The notes: generated by a model from the letters alone, not told the origin. A stretch of DNA of 64,000 nt from Patescibacteria group bacterium (GCA_022709545.1 JAKLIP010000002.1:248001-312000); one strand, 5' to 3'. Counted from the stretch's first letter, positions 51,170 to 61,163 are shown. Program-made: numbers and translations.

Positions 51170-51244
51170 GTGTTTCAAACTTGAGCTCTTTCTATCATAA
51201 CAACCATAAAAAATAGGTCAATGTTTTTTTTGCTAAAAATACAT

Positions 51245-51250
51245 TATAAT
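51245..51250 (+). promoter_or_regulatory. -10 box (leaderless) of the Wzy-like gene
   Basis: TATAAT ends 6 bp before the ATG at 51257. No clear -35 box. Confidence 0.55.
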
Positions 51251-51256
51251 AAGAAT

Positions 51257-52834
51257 ATGACTGATTTAATCAGAAAAACTTTAATCTCTTTTAGAAAAAA
51301 ACCAGATTTTTGGTTTTTTTGTGCTTTTCTTGCCACAAGCACATTATCCATAAGAAAAGTGCTTTTCTATTATCCTGTAAAAGGTGTATTTAATGAATAT
51401 ATGGGAGTATACATATACTTGTCTGACATATTCCTTTTTCTGACATTATTTACTTGGTTTTTAATATTATGCAATAAAAATAGTATTCTGTCAATATTGA
51501 CAGCTTTTTCTACTCTAAAAATAAATTGTTCCACGTGGAACAATTACAACAAAATATTAAATAAAAAAACATTTAATAATCTTTTTTCATGTTTAAAAAA
51601 CCTTTATCAACAATTTAATCACAACTTACTATTATTTTTTCCTTTATTTTTAGTTATTTTTTCTTTTATATCTATCCTATGGTCAGAAAGTCACCAAATT
51701 GCTCTATTTAGATCATTAAAAATTCTCGAATTTGTTCTACTTTTTATTTATATAAGCAAAATGTTCCACGTGGAACATTTATATAGGCTTAGAATAATTT
51801 TTAAGATAATTATAGGAATAGGTATATTACAATCAATTATCGGAATAATTCAGATTTTAAGCCAACAATCCCTAGGTTTAATATGGCTGAAAGAAAGCAT
51901 TATTTCAACTCAATTAACAGGAGTCGCTAAAATTATCATAAATGGATCAACATACCTGAGAGCTTACGGTCTTTTTCCTCATCCAAATATACTTGGAGGT
52001 TTTTTAGTTTTTTCTATAATCATATCTATACTATATTTTAAATTGTTCCGCGTGGAACAATTTTCAAGGCTTAAAAAAGCACCTGAAAAAATGTTATTTA
52101 TTAATGTTTTTAATATAAATGTTCCACGTGAAACATTTATATTTTTTTTCATTATATTAATTCAGTTTTTAGCCATTTTTTTAACATTTTCAAAATCCGC
52201 AATCTTAGGTCTTATAATAGCTTTTATTTACCTCTGTAAAAAAAATTGTTCCACGTGGAACAATTTCATTTTTTTTAATAAAATAGTCTTTATTAAAAAA
52301 TTTTTCTTGATTTTATGTATATTTTTCTTTCTATTTTTTCTACTAAATACAGATCTGAATTCAATATTTTATAAAAGCCTTCAAGAAAGAGGATTTTATA
52401 CAAGTATTTCAAGCCAAATTTTTGCTCTAAACCCAATTCTAGGATTAGGTAGTGGACAATTTATTGCTTACATAGAAAAAATAAAAGATGTACAAATATG
52501 GCAATTTCAGCCCGTCCATAATGTTTTTTTGCTTTTATTAAATGATTTTGGTATATTGATGCTTTTTCTTTTTTTAATCTTTTTGTTTAAGCTATTCGGT
52601 GAAAAAATTGACATTTGTTCCACGTGGAACAATTTAAGTAACTTTAAAAATAATGAGTCTATTGAAAAAAATATACAAATAAATACCTTAGAAAATTATC
52701 ATTTTAGGGCGGTACTTGTTTCATTTCTTTTTATAATGCTTTTCGATCATTACTTTTGGGATATCCAACAGGGGCAAATACTGTTGTGGCTTATATTTGG
52801 ATTTATTTTAAGTAACAAGAAGAGCTTTATTTAA
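51257..52834 (+). CDS. O-antigen ligase/polymerase (Wzy/WaaL)-like membrane protein carrying parS sites
   Basis: 525 aa with about ten or more transmembrane helices. The central stretch (LRAYGLFPHPNILGGFLVFS, and further on LTFSKSAILGLI, NPILGLGSGQF, VHNVFLLLLNDFG) matches Wzy/WaaL-type O-antigen ligases. Six parS-like palindromes lie inside the gene and are read as CSTWNN, MFHVEH, LFRVEQ or VPRETF in loops between helices, so the protein tolerates them. Another member of the family could be meant. Confidence 0.85.
   Translation: MTDLIRKTLISFRKKPDFWFFCAFLATSTLSIRKVLFYYPVKGVFNEYMGVYIYLSDIFLFLTLFTWFLILCNKNSILSILTAFSTLKINCSTWNNYNKILNKKTFNNLFSCLKNLYQQFNHNLLLFFPLFLVIFSFISILWSESHQIALFRSLKILEFVLLFIYISKMFHVEHLYRLRIIFKIIIGIGILQSIIGIIQILSQQSLGLIWLKESIISTQLTGVAKIIINGSTYLRAYGLFPHPNILGGFLVFSIIISILYFKLFRVEQFSRLKKAPEKMLFINVFNINVPRETFIFFFIILIQFLAIFLTFSKSAILGLIIAFIYLCKKNCSTWNNFIFFNKIVFIKKFFLILCIFFFLFFLLNTDLNSIFYKSLQERGFYTSISSQIFALNPILGLGSGQFIAYIEKIKDVQIWQFQPVHNVFLLLLNDFGILMLFLFLIFLFKLFGEKIDICSTWNNLSNFKNNESIEKNIQINTLENYHFRAVLVSFLFIMLFDHYFWDIQQGQILLWLIFGFILSNKKSFI
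51527..51542. promoter_or_regulatory. parS-like site 1
   Basis: TGTTCCACGTGGAACA, perfect palindrome; extends to 22 bp (51524-51545). Confidence 0.85.
51762..51777. promoter_or_regulatory. parS-like site 2
   Basis: TGTTCCACGTGGAACA, identical to site 1. Confidence 0.85.
52044..52059. promoter_or_regulatory. parS-like site 3 (one change)
   Basis: TGTTCCGCGTGGAACA, A to G in the centre. Confidence 0.7.
52120..52135. promoter_or_regulatory. parS-like site 4
   Basis: TGTTCCACGTGAAACA, which agrees with the classic bacterial parS consensus. Confidence 0.88.
52247..52262. promoter_or_regulatory. parS-like site 5
   Basis: TGTTCCACGTGGAACA. Confidence 0.85.
52616..52631. promoter_or_regulatory. 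parS-like site 6
   Basis: TGTTCCACGTGGAACA. Confidence 0.85.
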
Positions 52835-53112
52835 CTTGACAATATAAATATATTATGTCTTAATATAAAAATGGCTGTACTCTTTTTTTAATTGTTTAGT
52901 ATGTTTTTTAAAAATTAAAATTATTTAATTCTGATAATAAAAAATATAAATTTTTTATTTATTATAGATTTCACGCGTGGTGTATTAATTGTGCATTACG
53001 TTTTTATTTTTATCCTAAAAACATATTTTTGAAATATATTAAATTTTTTAAATAGGATACTTTACTGCTTTTAAAAATAATAGTATAATTACGACATAAA
53101 ATAATAAATGTT

Positions 53113-54096
53113 ATGTATATAAAAATAAACACTCTTAAAAAATTATTCCTAATCATGGTTTGTATTTTTTTTGCAAGTTTCAATTATTTTACATATGCAG
53201 AAAATATTGATTCAGACTCAAATTCTTGTGATAAAAATATTGATTCTGATTGTGACGGACTTACAAACACAGAAGAAAATTTATACGGAACAGACATTAA
53301 CAAAAATGACACCGATAATGATAGCTATTCGGATGGCATTGAAGTCCAAAGCGGATATGATCCTCTTAAGCCGGCCCCGGGAGATAAAATTGAAACTGGA
53401 ATAAAGACTTCTGATGCTTCTTCAAAAAGCACATCTTCAGTTAGCAACAGTTCAACACTCACAGATGAATATTTGCAAAACTTAAGTGCATTTGTTTCCT
53501 CGAAAGAAGGCCAGAATGTTTCAGTAACCGATTTGCGCAATTTTGCCGATGAACAAATTGCTAAAAATATGGGAGATTCTATAACTTGGGATACGTTACC
53601 TTTTGTTGATGAAACACAACTCAACATACTGAAACAAAATTATTCATCACTCAGTGATGCAGACAGGAAAAAGAGAGAAGCTGAAGACTCCGCAAGATAT
53701 TTGAATCAGGTATTATATCTAATGGCCAATAATCTTCCTGTTCAAATTTTAACAAAAGATGATTTTACTGCATTTCAAGAAGATTTCCTTTCAAAGGTAG
53801 CTGATGTTGGAAATTCAAAAGAAAATATCTCCTATTTTTCTGATCTTGGTAATAGATTAGAAGCGTTTTCAAATCAAGTCAGTAGTGTCCAGGTTCCAGA
53901 GACCATGGTTGATTTACATGTAAAATTTTTAAGGCTTATCAAGGGCGTTTTGACATTAAAAGACTATTCTTTGAGTTCAAACGACCCAATGGGAAAGCTA
54001 GTCATTGCAAACAAAGCAACTGCCTATTTAGACCTATTTGCTGATTTTTTTAAAAATGATTTTCAATCATACTATAAAGAAATAAGTGCTAATTAA
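53113..54096 (+). CDS. Secreted protein with thrombospondin-type-3-like calcium repeats
   Basis: 327 aa. Signal peptide (LFLIMVCIFFASFNYFTYAE), then Asp/Asn-rich repeats (NIDSDCDGLTNTEENLYGTD, NKNDTDNDSYSDGIEVQSGYD) that resemble TSP3/dockerin calcium loops. The remainder (about 110-327) is helical. It is 16 bp before the next secreted-protein gene, so both may belong to a surface apparatus. The 278-bp gap before it is AT-rich with no feature I can support. Confidence 0.8.
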   Translation: MYIKINTLKKLFLIMVCIFFASFNYFTYAENIDSDSNSCDKNIDSDCDGLTNTEENLYGTDINKNDTDNDSYSDGIEVQSGYDPLKPAPGDKIETGIKTSDASSKSTSSVSNSSTLTDEYLQNLSAFVSSKEGQNVSVTDLRNFADEQIAKNMGDSITWDTLPFVDETQLNILKQNYSSLSDADRKKREAEDSARYLNQVLYLMANNLPVQILTKDDFTAFQEDFLSKVADVGNSKENISYFSDLGNRLEAFSNQVSSVQVPETMVDLHVKFLRLIKGVLTLKDYSLSSNDPMGKLVIANKATAYLDLFADFFKNDFQSYYKEISAN

Positions 54097-54112
54097 ATAA
54101 GTTTTTCAAGCT

Positions 54113-55285
54113 ATGAAAAAGAAGCCTTTTTTTTCAGTAATCTCAGTTATATTATGCTTTTCCATAATATTTTATGGCGTTTTTGTTACAAACTTAAAGG
54201 TAGCCCAAGCTTATACAGTTTTTGATGCACCGAATTTTGTACCAAATACCGGAGATTGGGTGACCAACCTCGGCGATTGGATGACAGCCATAGGAGAATT
54301 TGCTTGGGAAGTTTATGAGGTTTTGAAAAATTATCTTGCTGCTTTAGCCGTATTTGCTGCTAAAATGGTTGCTTTATATGCAGTTCAGAAGTTTACAGCT
54401 GAACTTATCGGTGGCGACTCCGAGGATAGCGGTGGGTCTTTAATGATAAGAGACTATGCTAATTATTTATTTACGGCTCCAGCACAGAAAGCCATGAATC
54501 AAATGGAAACCTTTTATAATACTGTCGCCAAAGGAAGGCTTTCTTCTGCTAATTATGAAGGTGTCGGTTCGATTTATGATGTTTATTTGAGCTCAGGTGC
54601 CACCAAAATGATAAAGGGCGGCGAGAAACACGCAACTGATATCCAAGACATTACAGGAGGAGGTGATCCCCGCCAAAGCCTTTTCAAGAGTAGAAATATG
54701 AGAGGAGTGATGGCATATGTCAAATGCGCCAATAATCTGCCTTGTTTTTCTATTATGTCTCAGACCCAATATGATGAATATTTAAAGCAAAACAAGGAGC
54801 AGGCCAAAACAGAGCAGAACAATGGGCTTATACCACAAAAAAAGCTTGGACGTATAATCAAGCCAACAGCCCTCATAAGCAGTGCTTTTTCAACTCTTGA
54901 CAAAATGGGAACTGATCTCATCATGACTGCAGAAGCCACTGGAGTTGATGATGCAGGAGCAGCACTTGCCCAAATTGCTGAAGGCATGGTTATAAGTACA
55001 CTAGCTCGATCGGCTAATTATGGCATTTCTGATGATGAAGGAAAAGCAGCAATTATTGCGCAAAACAACCAATTCCCTTTCAGCACAGCTTATAACAACG
55101 TTATTACTAATGCTGTAACCGGTGTTACAAATAAAGTCACTGATTCTCTTAACAGCGCTATTGACACTGTAAATGCTGCTCAGGTAGGCGCCATTGGATC
55201 TGCTGTTGAAGGAGTCAGAAATGCTACCAGTAATAATAACAGTGATGCTGAACGTAATGCAGAATTGGATTATTATGGTTATTAA
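54113..55285 (+). CDS. Secreted or membrane-associated 390-aa protein (unknown)
   Basis: Signal peptide or anchor (about 7-30), then a helical protein with a hydrophobic helix (about 68-95, YLAALAVFAAKMVALYAVQ) and Ala/Asn-rich C-terminal part. Segments YANYLFTAPAQKAMNQMETFYN and RNMRGVMAYVKCANNLPCFS are distinctive. I know no family function; the character suits a component of a CPR secretion or pilus system. A terminator follows. Confidence 0.75.
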   Translation: MKKKPFFSVISVILCFSIIFYGVFVTNLKVAQAYTVFDAPNFVPNTGDWVTNLGDWMTAIGEFAWEVYEVLKNYLAALAVFAAKMVALYAVQKFTAELIGGDSEDSGGSLMIRDYANYLFTAPAQKAMNQMETFYNTVAKGRLSSANYEGVGSIYDVYLSSGATKMIKGGEKHATDIQDITGGGDPRQSLFKSRNMRGVMAYVKCANNLPCFSIMSQTQYDEYLKQNKEQAKTEQNNGLIPQKKLGRIIKPTALISSAFSTLDKMGTDLIMTAEATGVDDAGAALAQIAEGMVISTLARSANYGISDDEGKAAIIAQNNQFPFSTAYNNVITNAVTGVTNKVTDSLNSAIDTVNAAQVGAIGSAVEGVRNATSNNNSDAERNAELDYYGY

Positions 55286-55299
55286 ACTTATTTAAGCAA

Positions 55300-55333
55300 A
55301 AAAAAGAGAATCCCATTGGATTCTCTTTTTTGT
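55300..55333 (+). terminator. Terminator after the secreted 390-aa gene
   Basis: Thirteen-bp stem AAAAAGAGAATCC/GGATTCTCTTTTT and T-rich tail. Confidence 0.88.
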
Positions 55334-55348
55334 TTTTAAAAATTTTTG

Positions 55349-55422
55349 TGGGCCTATGCAGACTCGAACTGCAGACCTCTACAATGTCAATGTAGCGCTC
55401 TAACCAACTGAGCTATAGGCCC
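55349..55422 (-). tRNA. tRNA-Val(GAC)
   Basis: Acceptor GGGCCTA/TAGGCCC, loop TTGACAT (GAC). Confidence 0.94.
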
Positions 55423-55449
55423 ATTAATGAAAATAGATAAATTAAATTT

Positions 55450-56376
55450 TTATATTGTTTCAATTGTTGCTTCTTTTGTTTCAGTTTCCAATTCCCTAAC
55501 AGCTATATTTTCCTTTTTATCTAAAGAAATTTCCTGAAAAAATAAAACCCAGACAATCTGATAAAAAGAGGCATATATTGAGAACAATGCTATAAAAATT
55601 AAAATTTCAATAACCATAATCAAGCCCACAAAGATATTTTTCATCTCAAATATTTGAGAATATATCATTAAGTCAAGAAATAACAATGATAAAAGCACCG
55701 CTGAAAATAACACTTGTAAAATTCCAATAAAGCATCCCATTATCAGACTTTCCCAAATATTTTTCGCCAGCAAACGATAAGCTTCTTCTATGGCCATTTT
55801 TATTTTCATATTGCCAATAACAACATATAAATAGGCATATTTTTTTAAATAATATGCCACAACAACTATTACAGTAATGATAAAAGAAGCAGTTAAAAAT
55901 AAGCTTGCTGCAAAAAACTTTTCTCCAAGAATCAATAAATATAAAACAGGAAAATAAAGTGCCAAAAAAATTACAGCTAATGCGAAACTGATTATAATTT
56001 CAATTAAGAACATGGGCCATAAATATATTGTCCCCTCGTAAAAGATAGCTCTAATTTTGCTTTGCTTATATATATTAATGTTGTTTGCAGACTTTATAAT
56101 TCCAGCAATTGCAATAAACCTTAAAAGAAAAAATACCAGCCATAATAAAACAAAAACAATGACTGCTTTTAGAAAAAATGAGGGATTTTCTTTCACCACT
56201 ATTATCAGGGATTGCACTTGTTCTTTGTTTCCGGTTGTAGAAAAAACATTCATTACATTTGAAAAAATTGAACTAAGAAAAATAAGCAAGCCGAAAAACC
56301 ACATTGGTTTGTTTCTAAGTGCCATAGCTAATGATTTTCTGAAGATATCGGAATATTTAATTGCTTTTATTTTCAT
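55450..56376 (-). CDS. Polytopic membrane protein (unknown)
   Basis: 308 aa with about six hydrophobic helices and a short acidic C-terminal tail (ELETETKEATIETI). Repeated pattern of N-terminal FRKSLAMALRNKPMWFFGLLIF resembles the membrane part of DUF975/glycerophosphodiesterase-associated proteins, but no firm family. It lies 45 bp after ftsH on the same strand. Confidence 0.75.
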   Translation of the reverse strand: MKIKAIKYSDIFRKSLAMALRNKPMWFFGLLIFLSSIFSNVMNVFSTTGNKEQVQSLIIVVKENPSFFLKAVIVFVLLWLVFFLLRFIAIAGIIKSANNINIYKQSKIRAIFYEGTIYLWPMFLIEIIISFALAVIFLALYFPVLYLLILGEKFFAASLFLTASFIITVIVVVAYYLKKYAYLYVVIGNMKIKMAIEEAYRLLAKNIWESLIMGCFIGILQVLFSAVLLSLLFLDLMIYSQIFEMKNIFVGLIMVIEILIFIALFSIYASFYQIVWVLFFQEISLDKKENIAVRELETETKEATIETI

Positions 56377-56421
56377 AAATAATATTCTTTCGATTATCTG
56401 TTTGTTTTTTGTCTTGGTTTT

Positions 56422-58263
56422 TTATTCGGATTCGTTCTTGGTCGTTTTTATACCAACAATTTCATCGAATTCATCTTTTTCAAGAGTTTCTTTTTCTAAA
56501 AGCTCAGCAACCAGCTTCTTCAAGATGTCCTGCTTTTCCTTTAGGATTTTTTCGGCAGTATCAAAAGCATTCTTTATCAAAAAAGAAACTTCTTTGTCTA
56601 TAGCTTCAGCTGTGTGTTCCGAATAATCTTTTTCTTCACTTATTTCCCGGCCCAGAAAAACGAGTTCCTCTTTTTTGCCAAATGTCCTGGGCCCTAAACT
56701 GCTCATGCCATATCTGGTAACCATAGCTCTGGCCATATGAGTGGCTCTTTCTAAATCATTTGATGGTCCGGTAGTAAGGTCACCAATAAACATTTTCTCG
56801 CTAACATGTCCGCCAAGAAGCGTTGCTAATTCATCAAGAAAATAAGCTTTTGATTGAAGTCTTTTATCTTCTGTCGGAGCAGATAATGTGTATCCGCCAG
56901 CTTGTCCGCGGGCAATAACAGAAACTTTCTGTACAGGATCAGCATTTGGCAGGGTGGCTCCTACCAAGGCATGTCCCGCTTCATGATAGGCTATTATTTC
57001 TTTTTCTTTCTTGTTTATGGCCTTACTGCGCCTTTCTGGACCAAGAATAACTTTTTCTATTGATTCTTTCAGTTCATCTTCCGTTATAGATTTTTTGTCA
57101 CGTCTTACAGATAATATAGCAGCCTCATTTACCAGGTTAGCCAAATCTGCTCCAGAAAATCCCGCTGTCCTTTCGGCCAAAGTCCTGACATTTATGTCTT
57201 TTGCTAAAGGTTTATTTTTCATATGTATCTTTAAGATTTCTTCTCTCTCGTTTATGTCTGGTAAGTCCATAACTACGCGTCGATCAAAGCGTCCTGGCCT
57301 TAAAAGCGCTGGGTCCAATACATCCGGACGATTTGTGGCAGCGATTACAATAACGCTAACATTGCTCTCAAAACCATCCATTTCTACCAAAATTTGATTC
57401 AGTGTCTGCTCTCTTTCGTCGTGACCGCCTCCTAGACCAGCCCCTCTGTGTCTGCCTACTGCATCTATTTCGTCAATAAAAACTATCGCTGGCGCATTTT
57501 TTTTCGCTTGTTTAAAAAGATCACGCACCCTGCTTGCTCCAACGCCTACAAACATTTCTACGAATTCAGAACCACTTATATTAAAAAATGGCACTCCGGC
57601 TTCACCGGCCACTGCTTTTGCAATAAGCGTTTTTCCTGTTCCTGGGGAGCCAAGAAGCAAAACGCCTTTTGGAATTTTTGCTCCGATTGAGATAAATTTT
57701 TTGGGATGTTTTAAAAATTCTACAATTTCCCCCAGCTCTTCTTTTGCCTCCTTGGCTCCAGCAACGTCTGCAAAGGTTGTTTTTTTATTTTTATCTTTTG
57801 GATCGGTCATTCTTGCTTTGCTTAAACCAAAAGATAAGGCCTGGGAATTTCCTCTTTGGGCTTGCCTAAACATAAACCAAATAAAGGCACCTATAATAAC
57901 AAATGGGAGAAATATCGGAATAAGTATATTTTTAGCAAAAGAACTAAAGCCTGATTCTTGAATAATTTTCATTTGAACTGCCTTAAATTTTTCTTTATCA
58001 GCTCCATAATTATTAAGTGAATCAGTCAGAGCGCTTTGAGGTTCCTTAATAGAAATTTCTTTTGTGCCATCATTTAATTCAATTTCTAAGTCATTTCCTT
58101 TTATGGAAATAGCCCTAACCTTTCCCTCATTTATCTGAGTGACTAGTTCGCTCAATGAGATAGTGGCTGGTTTTTGAGCTGGTCCGCTGTAAAGAATCAT
58201 TATTGTTGAAAGAAGAAGAAAAAACAATACAACAAAACCTATATTTTTTAAAAATTTTTCCAT
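56422..58263 (-). CDS. ftsH: ATP-dependent zinc metalloprotease FtsH
   Basis: 613 aa. Two N-terminal transmembrane helices (about 8-25, 107-127) flank a periplasmic/extracellular domain. AAA+ module: Walker [15 protein letters not shown], Walker [39 protein letters not shown]. Zinc protease HEAGH (about 418-422). It degrades membrane and short-lived proteins. It is downstream of tilS, as in many bacteria. Confidence 0.97.
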   Translation of the reverse strand: MEKFLKNIGFVVLFFLLLSTIMILYSGPAQKPATISLSELVTQINEGKVRAISIKGNDLEIELNDGTKEISIKEPQSALTDSLNNYGADKEKFKAVQMKIIQESGFSSFAKNILIPIFLPFVIIGAFIWFMFRQAQRGNSQALSFGLSKARMTDPKDKNKKTTFADVAGAKEAKEELGEIVEFLKHPKKFISIGAKIPKGVLLLGSPGTGKTLIAKAVAGEAGVPFFNISGSEFVEMFVGVGASRVRDLFKQAKKNAPAIVFIDEIDAVGRHRGAGLGGGHDEREQTLNQILVEMDGFESNVSVIVIAATNRPDVLDPALLRPGRFDRRVVMDLPDINEREEILKIHMKNKPLAKDINVRTLAERTAGFSGADLANLVNEAAILSVRRDKKSITEDELKESIEKVILGPERRSKAINKKEKEIIAYHEAGHALVGATLPNADPVQKVSVIARGQAGGYTLSAPTEDKRLQSKAYFLDELATLLGGHVSEKMFIGDLTTGPSNDLERATHMARAMVTRYGMSSLGPRTFGKKEELVFLGREISEEKDYSEHTAEAIDKEVSFLIKNAFDTAEKILKEKQDILKKLVAELLEKETLEKDEFDEIVGIKTTKNESE

Positions 58264-58298
58264 TTTTTTAAATTTTACGAGTTATTTTCTTTATTTTG

Positions 58299-59261
58299 TT
58301 ATTTCAAAAACATAATAACCTTATCACCTTTTTTTAATATACTCAAGCCTCCTATTAAGCTTTTCTGACTCTTGTTTTTGGTGCTCCTGATTATTTTAGA
58401 AATTTCTTCAATTTGCTGATTATCAACGTCTGCTATTATTTTCAGTTCTTGAAAAATATTTCTTAGTGTTTGCCGCTGAATAGCACTGTGTAATTTAAGA
58501 AAATTTTTAGCGCTAAATTTAACGTAATTGCTTTTATGGATATTATTCATAAAGTCTTCTGTGTTTTTATTTATAAACTCATAGTCGTCTGCTACTGAAA
58601 ATGACCAATGACTAAGAGTTTTTTTAATCGAGGAATTGAATTTTTTTTCTAAAAATGGGATAAGTTTATGTCTTACAGCGTTTCGGGTAAATTTTGTATC
58701 ACTATTAGATTTATCAATTCTGTATTTAAGTTTATTTTTTTTCAGATAACCAAGTATTTCTTTGCGGCTAATACCTAGAAGCGGTCGGATAATTTTTCCA
58801 TTTTTAGCTTTCATGGCCGAAAGGCCATTGAGACCTGTGCCTCTTATAATACGCATTAAAACAGTCTCAGCCTGATCATCCTGATTGTGTGCAACTGCGA
58901 TAATATCGAATTTTAATTTTTTGCGGATTTGTTCAAGGTAATCATAACGGATTTTGCGCAGATTATTTTCCAAATTGCCTTTATTTTTTTTCTTTGAAGA
59001 AAGAGCATCGATGGCAATCTTATATTTTTTTGCCAAATCTTTCACGAATAATTCGTCTTTTTTTGAGTCTTTCCCGCGAAGATTATAATTTACATGAACA
59101 ATGTGCAATTCAAAATCATATTTTTTAGATAGTTTATTGAAAATATCTAAAAGACAAACACTGTCTGGCCCGCCAGACACACCCAAAACAATCTTTGCTC
59201 CTTTTTCCCAAAGATTGTTTTGAAAAGCAAAATTCTGGATGTTTTTGATGAGGTTAGACAT
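58299..59261 (-). CDS. tilS: tRNA(Ile)-lysidine synthase
   Basis: 320 aa. PP-loop VLGVSGGPDSVCLLDI, HVNYNLRGKDSKKDE, AVAHNQDDQAETVLMRIIRGTGLNGL and RPLL are the TilS signatures. It converts C34 of tRNA-Ile2(CAU) to lysidine; a CAT-anticodon tRNA occurs at 44273-44344. The start overlaps the end of gmk by 8 bp. Confidence 0.95.
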   Translation of the reverse strand: MSNLIKNIQNFAFQNNLWEKGAKIVLGVSGGPDSVCLLDIFNKLSKKYDFELHIVHVNYNLRGKDSKKDELFVKDLAKKYKIAIDALSSKKKNKGNLENNLRKIRYDYLEQIRKKLKFDIIAVAHNQDDQAETVLMRIIRGTGLNGLSAMKAKNGKIIRPLLGISRKEILGYLKKNKLKYRIDKSNSDTKFTRNAVRHKLIPFLEKKFNSSIKKTLSHWSFSVADDYEFINKNTEDFMNNIHKSNYVKFSAKNFLKLHSAIQRQTLRNIFQELKIIADVDNQQIEEISKIIRSTKNKSQKSLIGGLSILKKGDKVIMFLK

Positions 59262-59829
59262 TATTTTTTTTAATTATTTTTATTACTTCTTTGACTGCTT
59301 GATTTAATTTTCCATATTTATTTATAATCGTATAGTCGTAAAATCTCTCTTCATTTTTAATTTCTTTTTTTGCGTTTTCAAGCCGTTTTTTTAGCTCAGT
59401 TTGAGAAATATTCGGGTCACGATCCATTAGGCGCTTTTTGAGACTTTCTATGGATTCTGGTTTTACAAAAATAGTCACTGCTCTATAATTCTCTTTAAAA
59501 AATTTTGCACCTATAACGTCTGGATTAATTATCAAACTAAAGCCACTATTTAATTTTTTTTCTAAGTCTTTTTTGTATGTGCCATAATAAGTGTCTCTGT
59601 TTTTAATATACGTATATTCTAAAATGTTTCCTTTTTCAATTTCATTTTTAAATCTTTTTTTTGAAAAAAAATAATAATCAATTTTATTTTTTTCATTAAG
59701 TCTTGGCATTCGAGTCGTTGCAGTTACTAAGCGTTTAAACTTCGGGAATTTTTTTATAATTTCTTTAGTTACAGTGCTTTCACCGCAACCAGTAGGTCCC
59801 GCTATTATAATAATTTTTGATTTTTTCAT
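59254..59829 (-). CDS. gmk: Guanylate kinase-like protein with Walker A Lys replaced by Glu
   Basis: 191 aa from the ATG at 59829. Overall fold is clear: ATTRMPRLNEKNKIDYYFF, YTYIKNRDTYYGTYKK, RLMDRDPNISQTELKKRL, DYTIINKYGKLNQAV. But the P-loop reads GPTGCGEST, with Glu (codon 59779-59781) where GMP kinases have the catalytic Lys. Either activity uses an altered site or the protein has a new role. Upstream ATGs are unlikely starts (no coding character). Confidence 0.88.
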   Translation of the reverse strand: MKKSKIIIIAGPTGCGESTVTKEIIKKFPKFKRLVTATTRMPRLNEKNKIDYYFFSKKRFKNEIEKGNILEYTYIKNRDTYYGTYKKDLEKKLNSGFSLIINPDVIGAKFFKENYRAVTIFVKPESIESLKKRLMDRDPNISQTELKKRLENAKKEIKNEERFYDYTIINKYGKLNQAVKEVIKIIKKNNV

Positions 59830-59888
59830 GTTTTTATTGGTTATATAAGTATATATATATATTTTAACATAATGCAATGTCTGAAAAC

Positions 59889-59918
59889 AAAAAACCCCGA
59901 TAAAAATCGGGGTTTTCA
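59889..59918 (-). terminator. Terminator after rpsA
   Basis: Ten-bp stem AAAACCCCGA/TCGGGGTTTT and a T run on the minus strand. Confidence 0.88.
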
Positions 59919-59939
59919 TATTTATCAAAAATACTTCTA

Positions 59940-61163
59940 TTATTTAACAATTATTAATCCCATCCTATGGTCTTTCGGCTCAATGGAAAGAATTTTCCAA
60001 GAATATGTTTCTCCAGCTTTTAGAATTTCATCCATTTTTTTGCCCGGATAAACTTCCTGGAATTCGCTAACATGAGCTAGACCATGAATGTCCTTGTCTA
60101 AATATACAAAAGCTCCAAACGGGTTAATTTTGTCTATTTTTCCTTGAACCGTATCTCCAACTTTATACTTCTCTGCAATTTCACTCCACGGATCTTTAGC
60201 TAAGGCCTTCATAGAAAGGGAGATTCTGGTATCATCAATTCCAATTATTTTAGCTTTAACTTTATCATTTGTTTTGATGATCGTTCTTGGATCATCAATT
60301 AGTTGCCAAGCTAATTCAGAAATATGTACCAACCCTTCTATTTTATCACTTTCGTTAGTCGAATCTGCTTTTGATGGTGGCAGAAATTTTACAAATGCTC
60401 CAAAATCAACAACTCCACTGATTTCGCCTTCTATAATATCTCCCACCTGTAACTGAGAAATCACCTCTTTTTCTTTTTCGCTTGATGCAGCTCTTTCGCT
60501 TATAATCAGTTTTTCCGCTTCCCTATCTACATCCAATATTCTTACTAGAATTTCCTTGCCTACCATTTTTTTAAGAAGCTCAAGTATTTTGTTTTTATCA
60601 CCATCTTCAACTCTTGGATAATGTTCGCTTGAAAGCTGTGAAACAGGAATAAAACCGGTTATTCCATTTATTTCAACCATAAGACCCCCTTTATTCGCAT
60701 CGAGAACTTTAGTTGTAACCGCTGACATAGAATCTCTTTTTGATTCAAGGTCGTCCCATGCTCGTTCATAAGAAGCCTCGCGAATTGAGAGTTCTATATA
60801 GCCATCTTCATTTTCAAAATCAACAAGCGTTGCTCCGACTTTGTCTCCTTTTTTTACTTTATTTAGAGCTAGGCCATCCTTTATTTCTTTTCCCAAAACA
60901 ACGCCAGTTCCTAGAGCTCCTAAGTCAAGCAGTAATGAGTTTGAGGTAATATCCATGACAGTTCCCTCTAAAACATCCCCTATTTGAGGTATTTTTACCG
61001 GATTTTTCTCCAGCAAACTTTCCATTAAAGAAACATTTCCTTCTTTTGTTGTTTTTGCTATTTTAGAAATGGTTTTCTTGCTTTTTTTTGGCTCTGTAGA
61101 AGCAATGTTGCTTTTTATTTTATCAACTTCCTCGGCCAACTTATCTAGTATATTTTTTGCCAT
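59940..61163 (-). CDS. rpsA: 30S ribosomal protein S1 (four S1 domains)
   Basis: 407 aa from the ATG at 61163; a TTG at 61190 is rejected. Four S1 OB-folds: IGDVLEGTVMDITSNSLLLDLG, AVTTKVLDANKGGLMVEINGITGFIP, VGDIIEGEISGVVDFGAFVKF and VGDTVQGKIDKINPFGAFVYL. It binds mRNA for translation initiation. A leader of about 140 nt with hairpins suggests autoregulation. Confidence 0.95.
   Translation of the reverse strand: MAKNILDKLAEEVDKIKSNIASTEPKKSKKTISKIAKTTKEGNVSLMESLLEKNPVKIPQIGDVLEGTVMDITSNSLLLDLGALGTGVVLGKEIKDGLALNKVKKGDKVGATLVDFENEDGYIELSIREASYERAWDDLESKRDSMSAVTTKVLDANKGGLMVEINGITGFIPVSQLSSEHYPRVEDGDKNKILELLKKMVGKEILVRILDVDREAEKLIISERAASSEKEKEVISQLQVGDIIEGEISGVVDFGAFVKFLPPSKADSTNESDKIEGLVHISELAWQLIDDPRTIIKTNDKVKAKIIGIDDTRISLSMKALAKDPWSEIAEKYKVGDTVQGKIDKINPFGAFVYLDKDIHGLAHVSEFQEVYPGKKMDEILKAGETYSWKILSIEPKDHRMGLIIVK

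Noticed and set aside
51527-52631. CRISPR array
   Set aside because: The repeats are 16-bp palindromes spaced irregularly (76-354 bp apart) inside a coding gene; they fit parS. No cas genes are present.
52968-52984. Further parS site (TTCACGCGTGG)
   Set aside because: Only the centre resembles parS; the outer bases do not match.
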